A program made the translations under genes and the position numbers. The notes beneath the pieces are model-generated. The model had not been told where the DNA came from. It saw only the letters and a list, made by a program, of their open reading frames with translations, and made no database searches. A stretch of 64,000 nucleotides of DNA. Origin: Chelydra serpentina. Lineage: Eukaryota > Chordata > Testudines > Chelydridae. The DNA lies in assembly GCA_037349315.1 (NCBI GenBank), contig JBAIAC010000040.1:17502001-17566000 (forward strand), in the 5' to 3' direction. This document shows, piece after piece, positions 12,136-25,461 of this stretch. Numbering within the stretch: the stretch's first letter is position 1; every line of letters begins with the position of its first letter.

Positions 12136-12849
12136 AACTCAGAGCTCCTTCACGTACAGACACCTGCTTCCACATGGTTTTGCTAAGAGATGGAGGTCAG
12201 GGCTGGGGACCCAGAAGCACATAACACAGGGAAAGCTGTTGTTTTTCAGAACTGCAGGGCTGATTTTCAGAAGACCCAACACTTCCAACTCAAAGTGAAT
12301 TCAGAGGGAGCTGCGAGTGCTCTGCACCTGAGTCAGGCCTTGTGTGTAAAAACTGAACACAAGTGCATTTTCCCTGGAGCATTCGTTTTCCTAAGAGCGT
12401 CATCATGTGGGTATGTTTGGGCAAATCATAAAAGGCCTTGACAGAAAGCCAAGAACTCCACACCGAGCACACACTGTACAGTGTCTGTCTTCGTCCCTAA
12501 AACTGGACATCTACCGTGTATGGGAGGATATTGCTTAAGATAAGGGGACAGTTTACAGACAGATGTGAGTCTCAGATATACTCACACGTGCACTGCTCTG
12601 CGAGGGCCGGAAGCTGACTTGACAGCTGCCACACACAGAGCTATGGTACAAGCCAGGCTCACGGAGTGGACGGGGAATTAGGGTGGAGGATTGTACTTCC
12701 ACAAGATGAAATATTTTATTCTGATCTAAAGAGAAATGCAAAAATATCAGGACGGTCAGGAACTGTGGCAGGGCTGTAAAAACCTGATTTACAGATAACC
12801 TCGTTCTCAGGACTTCGGTTCAGAGAATTCTGCCTCCTTTATTATCAAT

Positions 12850-12960
12850 CACATGTATTATGGTAGTGGCTAAGGGCCAACCCAGAGCCAGCCATGGTGC
12901 CAGGCGCTGCACAAACACAGAGTAGCTGACATTCCCTGTCCTGGGAGCCTGCAATCTAAC
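12850..12960 (+). mobile_element. LINE-like 3' fragment (family uncertain)
   Basis: GGTGCCAGGCGCTGCACAAA, then CATTCCCTGTCCTGGGAGCC and TGCAATCTAACC. This motif string is common in reptile genomes as an old LINE or SINE tail, but I cannot name the family. Confidence 0.4.
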
Positions 12961-15900
12961 CAGACCCCGGGTGGGGGACAGGGTAGAACACACCAGCAGA
13001 GTGAATTATGGAACGGTGGCAAATGTCATAGTGCCACCATTTTTCTTGGGTGGGGGAGGGTTTGGTTAGGAGGGGATCAGCTAGAGGCAAGGGAGAGGGA
13101 CACTGAAGGGAAGGGGCTGAAGGGGGACAGAGCAGGGGGAAAGAGGGGCAGGCATGGTGAAGAGACGGGCAGGATGGAGCACACAGCCAGTCAGCACAGG
13201 GCAGTTTCGGGAGTGCAGAGCAGCGCAGCAGGCAGACTGTGTTGTACTGAGCTGTCTCTCTTCCTTGGGATCAGCTTTCTGCTGTTCTCCCCTTCGCTGC
13301 CCCTCCTGATCACTGGTGGAGGGACTTTTTCCCTGGAGGCCCAGCTCCTATCCAAGCCACTGAGCCTCAGGGCTTCCTCCCTGGACTCCTTCTCCCAGTC
13401 TGGGTCTCTCAGCCTGCCACCAAGCCATCTGCCTGGGGGTAGGGAGCTGGGGGGTGGGGGGGGGAAGAGAAAGGTGGACTTTTCCCAGGCCTGCCCCAGC
13501 AGCTTCCTTCTCCCCTGATACTCTCTCTATTCATGGCCAGGCCCAGGAGACAACCACCCTCCTGCAGCTCCCCTCCCCAGCCCTTTATGGAAACCGAGCC
13601 ACCTGATCCCCAGGCCATCAGGATCAGTTCAGGGGGACGGGTGGTAGCTGCTCATCCCCGGCTCGGCTAAGCCCCACTCTCCTTAAAGGGCCAGCCAGCC
13701 TGTGACAATTGGCTTCCCAATTACGAGGGGTTCCCTGCTCGGCATTAAACCCTCGTTTTTCATCTAGCTATTCCATGGCTCTCTTTCTTTCTGTGGGCCG
13801 AATGTTTATGGGAAAACAGTTAGCCTCTGAAGGCCCTGTTGTCATGGCTGCAGGGATTTCCACTCAGGTCTTCCTGGCACAGCTCTAGCTCTAATTCTGT
13901 TTGTACTGCAATTTCGTTTAGCCCATCAAATCAGCAGCAAATGCTGACACAGCTAGGCCGCCCGCTCTGCTCTGCTGCAGTGTGGACCAATGAAGCAGTC
14001 TCACCACCACACCCTTGCACGGTGCAGATTGTGAGGGTAGTTCTTGTGATGCAGACATGGCCACTAGGAACTGACCTCAGAGCACCAATTCCTTTCACAT
14101 AAGCTGCCGAGCAGCTGTCATGTGACAATGACTTTCAGCCCCCATTGACCTGGGCCGGGATCAAATCTATGACCTAGTCAGGACAGTCTTCATGTTTTGT
14201 TACTAGTCCTGAGCCATTCAACCACCCACAAAAACAGAAAGATTATCTAATTGAATGTAAACATCTAAAATAAATAAAAGGCTTGGATCATTAGAGAATT
14301 TCAAATCAAGATGTTTTCCTGGGTGGTACATGTTTCCCCAGTACTAAATATGAAAGCGGCCAATTTCTCCTCTGTTTAACTCTACAGCAATCACACTGCC
14401 TTCTCTTGTGTACCTTTTCCTTGTGTTTCCCCAATAATCTGGAGTGAGAACAATTCAGACAAACACCAAGCAGCAACCATGGGGACATAGGTAAGAGTTT
14501 CAAAAGCCACAAATAGGAAAAGGAACCAGCTGTAAAAGGAACACAAGTTTCACAAGGGTGGGTGTGGATGTCAACAGTTCAGAATACAAAATAAATAAAT
14601 TGGGGCCACCCTGCACTTTGAAACCAGCTCTCTGGAGACTGTCCTGAGCATAACTGAGATTCTGATAGTTTGAATGACAAATTCAAACACCCTCCTCATT
14701 ATTGCAGATTGAGAGATCCTCAGTCTGGCGTAGGCAACCATTTTCCCATTTGACCTTAAACTGGCACATTCAGACAAGAATGGGAATTGACCTCAGTGGC
14801 TGCTCTCCAAGCATGCCAGATGGCCTTCTCCAAGACTGGGTATTTTCCTCTCCTTTCATAGCACTGACTAAGGATGAGGCACCAAGAGTCTGAATTCTTG
14901 TCCTCATTACCTGCATATACATAGAATGGCTATGGGTAACCAACAACCAGCCAGTCACATATGTGGCAGCAGAGCTAATGCAGGTCCAAGAAAAGATGTG
15001 TTCAGTGCATACCTTGATCTTATGTCACTACCTAACTAGGAACAATTGACTAGTAGGAAAAAGTTATACAAAGGCCAGCTGCAGATAAGGATCCACACAT
15101 GGTATAATTCTCTAAGGTAGCCCAGTTTCATGGGCCATTAGTCTTGACAGCATCCTGAAATGTGTCCTATCCCTGTTTAAATACAGCCTGTATCAGACAA
15201 TTGATCCAGGAGCTATTTGTGGGGTACACATTGCCTAGATGCCCACTTTTGCACAACCCTTCAGCAATGTCTTGGGTAAGTTCAGTGGCCCACTTTGGAG
15301 CCATCTTCATTTGCTGGCTGAGAGCAGAATTTAGCTCATAATGACACCAGTGCTGGGGCTCATTCACTTAGTGGAGAGCTGCCTTTAGTCCTCTTTAATG
15401 GATAGAGAGCTCCCACCTCTTGTCAAAACATCCCTGGGAAGGGCTCAGCTTTTGAGGCATTGTTTTCTTCACTGCCCGGTTATCACCAAAAGCGGACTTT
15501 CTTCCTCCTCCATTTAAACTGAAATTATACTAGGCTGTAGGGGCCTGGGACTGGTGTCAAATGATCCAAGGCCAAATTCCCTTGTCATTTACATCAATGT
15601 AAATCTGAAGTAATGCCACTAAAGTCAACGGAGCCACTCTAGATTGATGCTGGCGTTAGTGAGAACGGAATGTGGTACTAGGGTTGTAATCAGCATGAAA
15701 CCTACAAGGACTGACAATTCTGTCAGGAGGGTGGTGAAAGAGAGAAAGGGGAAGAACGGGGACAATTCTTAAGCAAAATCAACACACAGTCTCCCCCCTA
15801 GAAGTGTAATAAAAATCCATAGCACTCTCTCTCTCACTCTCACATCTTGTAAATGCTCTTTGTCTCTCGTCCAGGCTCCCAAGAACTGGCCACAGTTCTT

Positions 15901-17358
15901 TCTACAGATTCCAGGGCTTGGCTATGCTACCTTTCCATACAGGCACTGCTCACCCAGGTGGTGAATTCCTCTCCAATGGGCTCATCCTTCCCCCACAGAT
16001 GACTTTCTATAAGGTCACTAGCATAGTTCAAAAGCATGCCATTTGGCTACACAAAGAAGCCAAATCCATGGGGCTGTACGAAGAGCTGTGGTTCCAGGAT
16101 GATACTTTATAAACCCATAAAGTGAGAACAGGTTTGAAATATTCCATGCCCCTCCTGTCCCTAATCTCTGCAGAGAATAGCTGTGTTTGGACTAAACCAT
16201 AGCTCGCATGACGCCAAGCTCCAGAGAGACTTAAAGGTGTTGGATGCCTGACTCATTTCAATGACTTCCCGGCCTACACTTTTCACACTTAGTATTTTGA
16301 GAAATTGGCAAATTAATGTTGGCAAGAGATTAAAATACGTGTGGAAGTGTCAGTTATTTCCCAGCATCTTAGCACTAACTGGGGCTTGCGTGGGCAGCCT
16401 CTGCTGAAGGACCCAATGGGTTATGGAGACGAGCTCCTCTCTGAAGCTCTCCTGGAGGTCAGTGAAACCAACTGGCAGTGCAGTGTGGGGTTCGGGCCTG
16501 GGCTGGCACTGCCCAGGCTCTTCCTGACCAATGGCTAAATGACAGATGCCAATCTCCTGTCAAATCGGAGCTGAATCAATTTTTAAAATGTATTTTTAAA
16601 ACAATACTTCTTGGGGTTAACGACTTTCTCCCAGACAATTAGCGAGTGTGCCAAAGCTGAAGAACATCCTCAGCCTGTGTTTTGTTACTCTGCCAAGGTA
16701 AACACTGACATTTTCTTCCCCGAAGCAGCTTAGAGAGCAAGAACAATTCCAGGCAGTAACAAGACTCCTTAAAGGCACAAGAGACAGATGCTCGCTGTTT
16801 GCCTTTAAAGGCAAAATTTGGTGAATACACTGGAAGGGCTGATCCTACGTCCTATGGAACTTTGGTCTGGAGCAGAGTTGACTCATCATGAAAAAGGCTT
16901 CATTTTCCCAGTGACATCTTGTAACTTACAATTAATCTGCTTTAACGCTAGTTACCGGTATTTGTTCTTTGAAGGAGACATTAAAACTCAGGTTTCCACT
17001 CACTATGTCTGCTGGAAGTTAAAGAGCTCATGGCACTGTCAGATAATGCCATGTGTCCTCTCAAATAAAATAAATTCTCCCGTGCTGTGGACAAAATATT
17101 GCTTAGCATGTAATAGCTGCTGCATTTGCCTGCACAGACGCCATGCTGTTGGCATTCAACTCATTACTGGGTAAGATGCTTTGAGATTCTCTGAAAGAGT
17201 TTCCTTAAATTCAAACTCCAGTCTCTTAAAAAAAAAATCTATTGCCGTTGTATATTTAATTCCTGTTCCTCCTCCATTCAACAGATTTCTATTTTTATTT
17301 CAAACAACCCCCTCCCCGCAAAAAGAAACTAAAAAAGACTTGCAGCTGACGTTCAGAC

Positions 17359-17364
17359 TTTATT
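17359..17364 (-). terminator. Possible distal poly(A) signal AATAAA
   Basis: The reverse strand reads TTTGGAAATAAAGTCTG, about 1.1 kb beyond the preferred signal. It could serve a longer SSH1 transcript or be a chance match. Confidence 0.25.
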
Positions 17365-18446
17365 TCCAAAAATTAAGTAAATAGGATTAAATAAACCCAG
17401 CAAACAAAGGGATAAACATTCTCAAAGTTAAAAGACAGCAAAGTCACTGGGAGATGAGAGTCAAATGCTGATGCTAAAACCTCTTCACAGTGAAGAATAT
17501 TGGCGAAACTGCACCATGAGCTTGGAGAAGCTGCACCATGAACCAGTTACCTCAGCATTGCTAGGTCATCTCAAGGACCAATTTCTTTTGGACCTCTGGG
17601 GTCTGCCGCCTCTCTAATCCAGTCCCCATTTTTGTATCTCCTTCCTCATTACCCCTGGGCTCTGCACTCCCTGGGTCAGGTGATTCAGGAAGAAATCAAG
17701 TCACTGGTGTAACAAGATATTACTGGGTCCAAAATAGGCACAGTTCCCCCTTGGCTAAACTCAGCAGTGGTACTGTGACACAACAGCTGAAGGTGGAACA
17801 GGGTGTAATTTACGCATGCTCCAATCTGATCTCGGTGATTGTACAACACAAGCCTGGCTTACACAGTGAGGGGAGAAAGAGGGCATGTAACAAATAGGAG
17901 GCCTGGAGGAGATAAAACTTGTGGGGGGAGAGAAGGAGGCTGCTTGATCTCACCCCCAACCTGCTGGTTCCTTTTTCTCTTTCCTGCTTCCCACACGATT
18001 CCTATCACTTGACACAAAACATTACATGCATTTGTACCCCCACTGAATACCAGAGAGATTGGTGCTAGTTACCCTCCCTGACTGTTCATGCCCACTTACT
18101 CCTGGGGTCAGATTCTGATCTCAGTTATGCCAATGCCACTCCACTGGCTTTGGTGGGCTGGCAATGCAATGCTGGCCACTTAGATAAGAATCTGGCTCGT
18201 GACATGTGACATACATCCTCACATTCATCATCACCGAGTTTGACCCTATAGGTCAGCCACACAGGTAGTACCCCCTTCTCAGCGACAGCTGTTTACTGAC
18301 ATTGACTCCCCTGTAATATACTGTACACAACGTTTCGGAGGCTCGCACTGGCCAGTCATCTGCTTTGAAATGCTGACCACAAGCTGACTCCGCGTATGGA
18401 CGTTACTCAAGAGATGGTGCAAACCTCACTTGTAAAGAAAAAAATG

Positions 18447-18452
18447 TTTATT
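18447..18452 (-). terminator. SSH1: Putative SSH1 poly(A) signal AATAAA
   Basis: The reverse strand reads GGAAAATAAACATTTT. A T-rich tract and then GTTTG / TTGTGGTC lie within the next tens of bases, as expected for cleavage near 18425-18435. I saw no other canonical AATAAA on this strand between here and the stop codon. Confidence 0.55.
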
Positions 18453-21400
18453 TTCCTCACAAGAAGCACATGTAATATACAGTACACTTTTACCAACAAA
18501 AGTAAAAAAAAAGTGCATTATGCATCCCCTACTGCAAATGTACAGTACAAAAGATACTGCATATTTAAATATAAAAACCAGAATTAAGAAATACAATGAA
18601 ATAAAAAGAACACTGTTATCATAAGAGTACAGCAATGCACTGAAACAGCTACTGGTTATTCACCCATTCATTCATGTCCGCAGTTTATCTAACAAGGGTG
18701 GTAACTATCCATGGGCCTTGGGTCGACTCTCAGGCGAGGCGAGCAGACCAACGTCTGTGACACGAAGGGGGATATTATTTAAAGAACACATTGAGAAATG
18801 ATGACCGAAATGGTGCTATTTCTAAAACATGGAACAAAAAAAGCATACGCTGGAAATAAGGTGCCAGTTTGTGCATTTCAGATTTGATGTTGGAGTGTTC
18901 CTTGGCTTAGATCATGCCTGTAACTCTTCCAAGCGTAACGATGGCCTTCCATCTTTGGAATGTCTTGTCAAGCCCTCCCGTGCCTGCACTGTCTGCAGCA
19001 ATGCAGAGATAAATCATAAGCGGTGGGGCTGGAGCAACGGAAGCTGGAATTTATGTGGGATCCATTTACAAAGCCCATCGTTTTACCCATATACATAGCA
19101 AAGGAAAACTGGTTAGCAGTTCTGAGATCAGGGACCATCAGAGTTATACAGGAATCATACATGCAAATGAGTAATGGTCTTACACTGAAACATCAAAGCA
19201 CCAAGACAAAACAGCAAAACAGCAGCGTTTACCAGCTCAGCATAAATACACAGTATTTGTAAACTATTATTAAGGCACTCAATTGTAAAAGAACAATTAC
19301 AATACATAGGAGAGAAAGAAAACAACTACATTTTCATGCATCGAGACTAACAACCCTGCAAGCACTGCATCTTTTGGCTACAAAAACTTTGAATTGGCAT
19401 GCTAGAGCCTCTATGCATACATTGACTTAAAAAAATTAAAAATAAACTACATGTATCGACAGTATTGTGTTGCACTAAGCAGCAATGGATCTTCAAGTTT
19501 GATAAGCAACATTATGTGTGTGGTGACACAGTTATGTTCCACAAAATAACGGTGTCTGTGTGATTTCCCCTCCCCCAATCACGATATGGGCATTGTAGTC
19601 AACTGAAAACTAAACTACCAAAGCAGTAGTTTGTATGTAGCAGAGTTTGGCAGGTCATAGAAGAAGAAACAGGAAGGAAACAGGTTTGTTCACTTGTATT
19701 GTTAAAACAACTTGGAAATTTTCAGAAGTTCTCCAAGTCTAAGCACCTGTTAAGCGTCTCTCTTAGTACAAGCTACAATGGGTTGGCCAACAAATGTCAA
19801 ATTGGGCGTACGTGGCAATGCCCTTGTGAACAAAGGCAATGTACTGCAGTGTCTTACTGCCCGGGGTTGGTTCCCTCCCGGCAGTTAGTGCTATGAGAAG
19901 TGCACGTCCCCAACCAAGCAAATAGATGGAATTACAGCTCATTGGCAGTGGGGATGGGAACAGTCGGTGTTAAGGCATCTTCAAAAGGCAGCAGCCCACT
20001 CCCAGGTGCAAAACAACCTGCAGAAACAAAAGTAAATGGCCACATCTGTGTGTGTCACTCCTGCCATTGTTGGAAACAGGCAATTACACGGGATTTTCAG
20101 AAGCACTCATTATTGGCCTGCCTCTACGCTAACAGTTAAGACTCCCATTGGCTTCAGTGGGAGCAGTTAGACCAGAGATCAGCACTTTTAACAATCCTCG
20201 TCTAACCTAGCCCACGTGGTGTATGCACACATGCGTGATCTGCGCACACAACCGGGAGAATTACAAATACCACCATTCTCACTTCTTTTTGCTTGCAAAA
20301 TTTGGACCTAAGTCTCCATTTCTCCACAGAAGAAGCACAATAACACTAGGCATGAGGGGTTAACTATCTGCTTTATCCTACAGTGACACTATTTGGGATC
20401 CTTTAGGGTTATCTGGATAAAGAGGGCTAGCAAAAATCCATGGGAAAATAGAAATTCCATAAAATAACTAGGTCAAATTCTGCCTTGCAGCTCCAGCTTC
20501 AATGGACTAGCATGGATGTAAATAAGGGCAGTCTTTGTCCGACTGTGTCAGATGGGAAAGGGCCTCTCCTCGGGAAAGACGACTGTCAGTGCGAACAGGT
20601 GCACAGATTTGCAGACAGGGAAAATCCGAACAACTGTGCAACTGGCTATGACCATGTTGACTTTGTACTAGTTGTTGTGCTGCACTCAAGCCTTGAGCAC
20701 AATGTTGTGGTTTGGATGGAGCTGGTGAACAGATTAACAGCTTTCAAAAATACCTTAGCTGATCATTTCAGCATGGGCTAATAGGCTCTGTAGAAACCCT
20801 TTGCCGCCATGCAATAATCAAGCACACGGTGCAATGGCTTTACCCATGCTCACTACCACCCCTCCTCCCCAATCCATCTTTTACAAATAAAACCTAAGTA
20901 AGAACAACTAAAAGACAAGTAATAAAAATATATGGAATACACTACAGTAGATATGGACCTGGAAACGCACCCATGATGCTTTGACCTTAGGCATATAACA
21001 ACAACATTAATATTTTAGATAAACCATCACACCCCAGATATAGCGAAACTGAAATGTCACAACTGGGGAGGGAAGGGGGGCATGCGTCAGTGAATTCACA
21101 GTGTATTGAAGTGATCTAGTCAGTATTGATTTCCAAGACGCACAAAAGGGTGGGTTCCGGGAAAAGAACCACACCAAGAACCAACGACAATCACAGCATC
21201 AAAAGAAGTGTCCATGCTAAATCCACTTCTGAAGGTTTATAGCCAGACAATAACACAAACATTGCAGCTAAGGCAAGGTCCAACTCTAGCAATGACATCG
21301 GTTTCCCGACACCAGAAAACGTGGATTACAAAATGTTTCACATCCTCCGAGATATTGTCATTGTCTGCCTTGCTTGAGAAGCTTTTGCTTCTTTCACACA

Positions 21401-21844
21401 TGAAATGGCAAAGTTGCCATATGCTCAAGATGTATATACATTTTTGACCCCTCTATCTAAGGAGAAATATTTATCTACTGCTTCCCAGCCCCTATTTCTC
21501 CTGCTTTTAGTACAAAATTGGGGGAGTTTAAACAAAAAACAAATCAAAAAAAAGGAATCCCGGGTATTCTAAATGGTGGAAACCAAGGGACATTTCCCAA
21601 ATGGGTACTAAACCATTTTAAATGGCAGGTTGTAGGATTTGCTGTTCAAAGTTGCACCCTTCACTTTCCATCCCCATCTGAAAGGCTTTATCCGGCAACA
21701 GCTCTGCAAATGCAGATTTTTAAAGAACAGCTCAGACTCACACGGACCTGGTTGTTAAAACCACGGACCGCAACAAATCCATCGTTTGTTGTCACTATGC
21801 TTTAAATTTCACACTGACACCAAAGGTAGACTAACACATGGAAT

Positions 21845-21980
21845 TCAGGCATTTTTGAAAATTTAGGCGCCTAAGTCCCATTTTCAAAAGCGCTTAAGTC
21901 ACTTAAGTCTAAATCCAACTGGTATGCAATGGGACTCAGACTCCGCAGTGACTGAGGCACTTTTGAAAATTATATCCTTA
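21845..21980. repeat. Palindromic dispersed repeat inside the SSH1 3' UTR
   Basis: TTTAGGCGCCTAAGTCCCAT, CAAAAGCGCTTAAGTCACTT and later GAGGCACTTTTGAAAATT occur with inverted halves. Related fragments flank the MITE near 56545 and 56910. It looks like an old MITE-type repeat now transcribed in the 3' UTR. Confidence 0.55.
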
Positions 21981-24183
21981 ATTTGGTAAAAAATGTATCT
22001 CCCAGCGTTTTGGAGGTTTTTTCAAATGTGCTTTTTCTAGCAGGCTGGCAAATGCATTCTACCACAATGTGTTACACACTCCAGAGGCGAGGGGCCTCCT
22101 TTGATGCATGTTGCACCTGGCAGGGGCGGAAGGGCAATGGTACTACAATATTTATCTGAAATTGTTCTGTAATAAATGGTCACTGGGTGCAAAGACATCG
22201 ACCCACAAATGAATGTGGGGCTGGTTACCATGATGCTGTGAGTGCCATGTCACTGCCCCTTTGTTGAGGGACAGCATTTTAGGGCTAAACTGGTTTATCT
22301 GTGTGTCCAACTGGCCTGTCTCTGGAAGTGGCTCAAGCGGACTTCTTATAATCTCATTCACTCATTTTGATCATCCCCATTTTTACTTGAATTCTGTTTT
22401 ATCATCAAGGGCTGAATCCTGAGGTCTGTGCCCAAGATTTTACCCAACAGACCCCCACTTGCCTGAATGAGAACTAAGTGGAAACGGAGTGTTTCTGAGT
22501 TGGCCACAAACCTCTGACAGAAACTAGTACCAAGCAGCTGATGAAAAAAGAACAGACTATACAGCCAATGGCTCTGCTCTAAGAAGTAATCCTGCACAAC
22601 TGAAGCCACTGACTTCAGAGGGTACAGGACTGAGCCCTAAATGTCTAACCGTATCAGAAATCTAGCTAGCAGTACCATGTAGAAGACTTAATGGTTGTTT
22701 AAGACTATGGAAACTAATCTAGCTCTCCACTTTTCCTTCCTTTCTGAGATATTGCAATATTCCATTTAGGCTAGACTAGTAAAACTACTGCCTCCTCCTT
22801 GCACTGGCCCCAAACTCTGCCCTTGGATGGGTGTGTAAGATCAGTGAAGCCCAGAGGAGCACCACATGTTCAACCGAGAGCAGAATTTTCACTTCTATTT
22901 TCATCAGGAGGAGACCATCACTGAAATGAACCTGTGCATCCCAGACAATATGTACTATAAACAAACAAGAGCAGGGATAGTCATCTTCCCCCACTGCTTC
23001 CCGATGATGAAAAAATAAACCCTTTGGATGTTACTCAACGTGGGGACTTGTAAACAGCTTCAGAGCTCAGTGACAACCATACACCTCCCTGAGATAACCT
23101 GCTGCTGCTTTGCATTTCTGCTGCAAACTCCAGGATGCCAGAAATGTTCAACCAAAAATAAACTAACTTATCTCCCCAGGTTTCAAATGTACAGAATGAC
23201 AATAAAGCCAACCGTCCGCCCTCCGTAGCAGGAGACAGGTCAGTCGTCTTCTCATCTGCAATGCGTGCCATCAACAGTCTGATAAAGCAGGGCTTCCAAG
23301 ACACAAGTGCTACATCACTGACTCCAGCATCACACACATTTCACAATGGTTCATGGTCACCTACTGGCCAGGCTTGTCATTATTACTGGGATAACTATAA
23401 AACCACAACAAGAGCAACAATACCTGAAGAACAAGACATTTCTCCACTTTAACAAAAGCCTTCAAAACACACAGCTTAGATGTCATTCTGTTATTAACAC
23501 AAGACACTATGACAGCTACCCCTGATTATACAGTAAAGAGAAACTATCGGGTCAGCAGATCACGTAGTCAATAAAAAAACAGCTCTACACTTTTTCACTT
23601 GACTTCATAGTTAGAGTTACTCAGTACAGTAAAGCCTCCACCTCAACACTCTTTTGGGTCTTTACAGTTGATGTCGTAGGAATGCTTTTCAAAAAACTTT
23701 AAATATCCTGGAATAAGCCTTAAAAACAATCAACACAGAAATCAGCAAGAACAGAGGTAGAGTTTATGTTGCCATCTACAGGTTTTTCCACAAGTGGCTG
23801 TTTAAACTAGAGACTTGTGCTATGTTTGTTTTGCAAAATAAAAAAATTAAAAAATGCCATGACTTTTGTTGAGACTTTGAAACAATATTTTCAGCATTTT
23901 TTTACATTTTAACATTACTATACTTGGCAAACAGTACTGGGAATATTGTCCTATAGGAACAGTAGGCAGTTCACACACCACGTCTTCTTCCAAGCCATGC
24001 AATGTTTTTTTTCATTGTGCCATTCACCCATGTCAGTTATGTCCCTCTTTCTCCCCACTTCCTGCACAAGGAAGGGGGTAAAGATGTTGTATCAGATGAA
24101 CTATTTTGTTTCACATGATAAAATTGCATTGGGTTCAGGCAATAAATGCTGATTAAAAAAAAAAAAGCATGCACCAGAACGTG

Positions 24184-25461
24184 TCAACTTTTGCCCTTCC
24201 AAAGTGTGCTCTTCAAGTTTTCTGTAGCTGAATTTGCTAGCAATTTGGAGCTTACGTCCACGCTCCTCAGAGAGGATTGTGACTCGCAAAGCATGGAAGA
24301 CTCACTCGATTTGGCCTCTTTTGAGTTCATTAGCGTTGACACATCCATGTCACTCGATAAGTCCTCGGAGGACAAGTTCAGACACCCTAGCTTGGCAAGA
24401 GAATTGGATCTCTTCAGAGGGGAAGAAACAGTCAAACCAGCGAGTCGTAGCCTGGTTTCGATTTCCTGAGTTCGTTGTTTCACCAGGCCGGGTTTCCCAT
24501 GCACACTGTGTATGCTGTCGCTACTAGAACTGCGCGTCAAGTTGGAACTCCTGGAAGATGACGGCGTATAGCATATGGTCTTCAGAAAGTCCTTTGTGTA
24601 ACTGCTCATGTGTTCCAGCCTGCATAGGACAGGCGTGGAGGTTTTCTGAGACAGTCCCTGTAAGGGGTTTTTGGCCTCTAACTTCTCCACATCATTCTCT
24701 GTGTCTTCAGATATGAAAGGTGCTGGACCCAGAAGAGATACTGGGCCTTGGTGCAAAGCCAAATCTTGGTTTTCCTCTGGTATACTAGCATCAATTCTGC
24801 TCACGGAGCTCTCTCTTACCAGTGACGAGGATTCTGACGGTACACTCTTCAGACGCTCCAGTTCTTTGGTATGCTTCCTAACTAAGCCAGCTTTTTGAAG
24901 CTGAATAAGAGATTCTTGATGCTGCATCAAATAACTGTTTGTGGTTGGCTTTTCCAAATCTTTACTAAACAACAAGTACTTCAGGTCCTTCGTTGGTTTG
25001 ACTTCTTTTCTGGATGGAGACTCTTCCTTCATCACTTCTGTATTCAGAGGGCTCTTCTCACAGTGGGAATTTCTCCTGGCAAGCAGTGCTTTGACAGGTG
25101 TTTTTGGTGCATCTTTTGGCTTTTCAGAAATATTGCAATGCTGATCCGCCACAGATTTGCAGGTGCCACCTTCCAAAACACTAGCTCCCTGCAGCAATGG
25201 AGGCGAGACATCATTTTTAGCCCTGATTACTTCCTCAGCCTGCGACTTGCTAGGCATTTGGTCCGACAAGTTAGAAGTCACATGGGAGAGGAGCGAAGGC
25301 TGAGTGCAGATTGTAGAACTGCAGCATGCAGCAGCTGGATTCAGCATTTCACACTGCTCCCCAGAGGCTTCAGCGGATGCACTGGCTGAGGAATACATGC
25401 AGTCAGTGCATGACTGGTAGGAAGGCTTGACTTTACTGAGGATTCCAAATATGGCATCGCG
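24184..25461 (-). CDS. SSH1: SSH1 exon 15, C-terminal tail and stop codon
   Basis: The last coding exon has 425 codons plus TGA at 24186-24184. It starts RDAIFGILSKVKPSYQSCTD and ends ENLKSTLWKGKS. Conserved blocks are EKPTTNSYLMQHQESLIQLQ, KAGLVRKHTKELERLKSVPS, DFLKTICYTP, LTRSSSSDSIHSVHGKPGLV, KQRTQEIETRLRLAGLTVSS and PLKRSNSLAKLG. In mammalian SSH1 the serines in the SSSSDS and KRSxS motifs (S937 and S978) are phosphorylated and bind 14-3-3, which keeps the phosphatase off F-actin. Both motifs are kept here (about 24385-24550). The acceptor is CCTTTTATAG. The upstream part (after YSSASASAEASG) is Ser-rich and less conserved. Confidence 0.95.
   Translation of the reverse strand, partial: RDAIFGILSKVKPSYQSCTDCMYSSASASAEASGEQCEMLNPAAACCSSTICTQPSLLSHVTSNLSDQMPSKSQAEEVIRAKNDVSPPLLQGASVLEGGTCKSVADQHCNISEKPKDAPKTPVKALLARRNSHCEKSPLNTEVMKEESPSRKEVKPTKDLKYLLFSKDLEKPTTNSYLMQHQESLIQLQKAGLVRKHTKELERLKSVPSESSSLVRESSVSRIDASIPEENQDLALHQGPVSLLGPAPFISEDTENDVEKLEAKNPLQGLSQKTSTPVLCRLEHMSSYTKDFLKTICYTPSSSRSSNLTRSSSSDSIHSVHGKPGLVKQRTQEIETRLRLAGLTVSSPLKRSNSLAKLGCLNLSSEDLSSDMDVSTLMNSKEAKSSESSMLCESQSSLRSVDVSSKLLANSATENLKSTLWKGKS

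Larger units (their letters stand above)
7472..18429. other. Intergenic or intronic stretch between the long exon and SSH1
   Basis: No coding exon is supported on either strand; all open frames are short and unlike known proteins. It holds an hAT fragment (about 8770-9027), a SINE (about 10030-10260), two CR1 fragments (10903-11125 and 11265-11525), a 44-bp tandem duplication (12048-12135), a LINE-like fragment near 12850-12960, and a G/C-rich patch around 13040-13680 without obvious promoter features. Confidence 0.5.
18430..24183 (-). other. SSH1: SSH1 3' untranslated region (predicted)
   Basis: The sequence between the stop codon and the first good poly(A) signal on the minus strand is about 5.75 kb. 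No exon or gene is recognisable in it. It is AT-rich with several poly-A and poly-T runs. It includes a dispersed repeat at about 21845-21980 and short fragments of other repeats near 20085-20170. The length is inferred from the poly(A) signal only. A second signal further downstream, at 17359-17364, could extend it. Confidence 0.6.

Noticed and set aside
13040..13680. G/C-rich patch with an open frame of 114 codons as a possible gene or CpG island
   Set aside because: Few CpG, no splice or start support, and the peptide is low-complexity.
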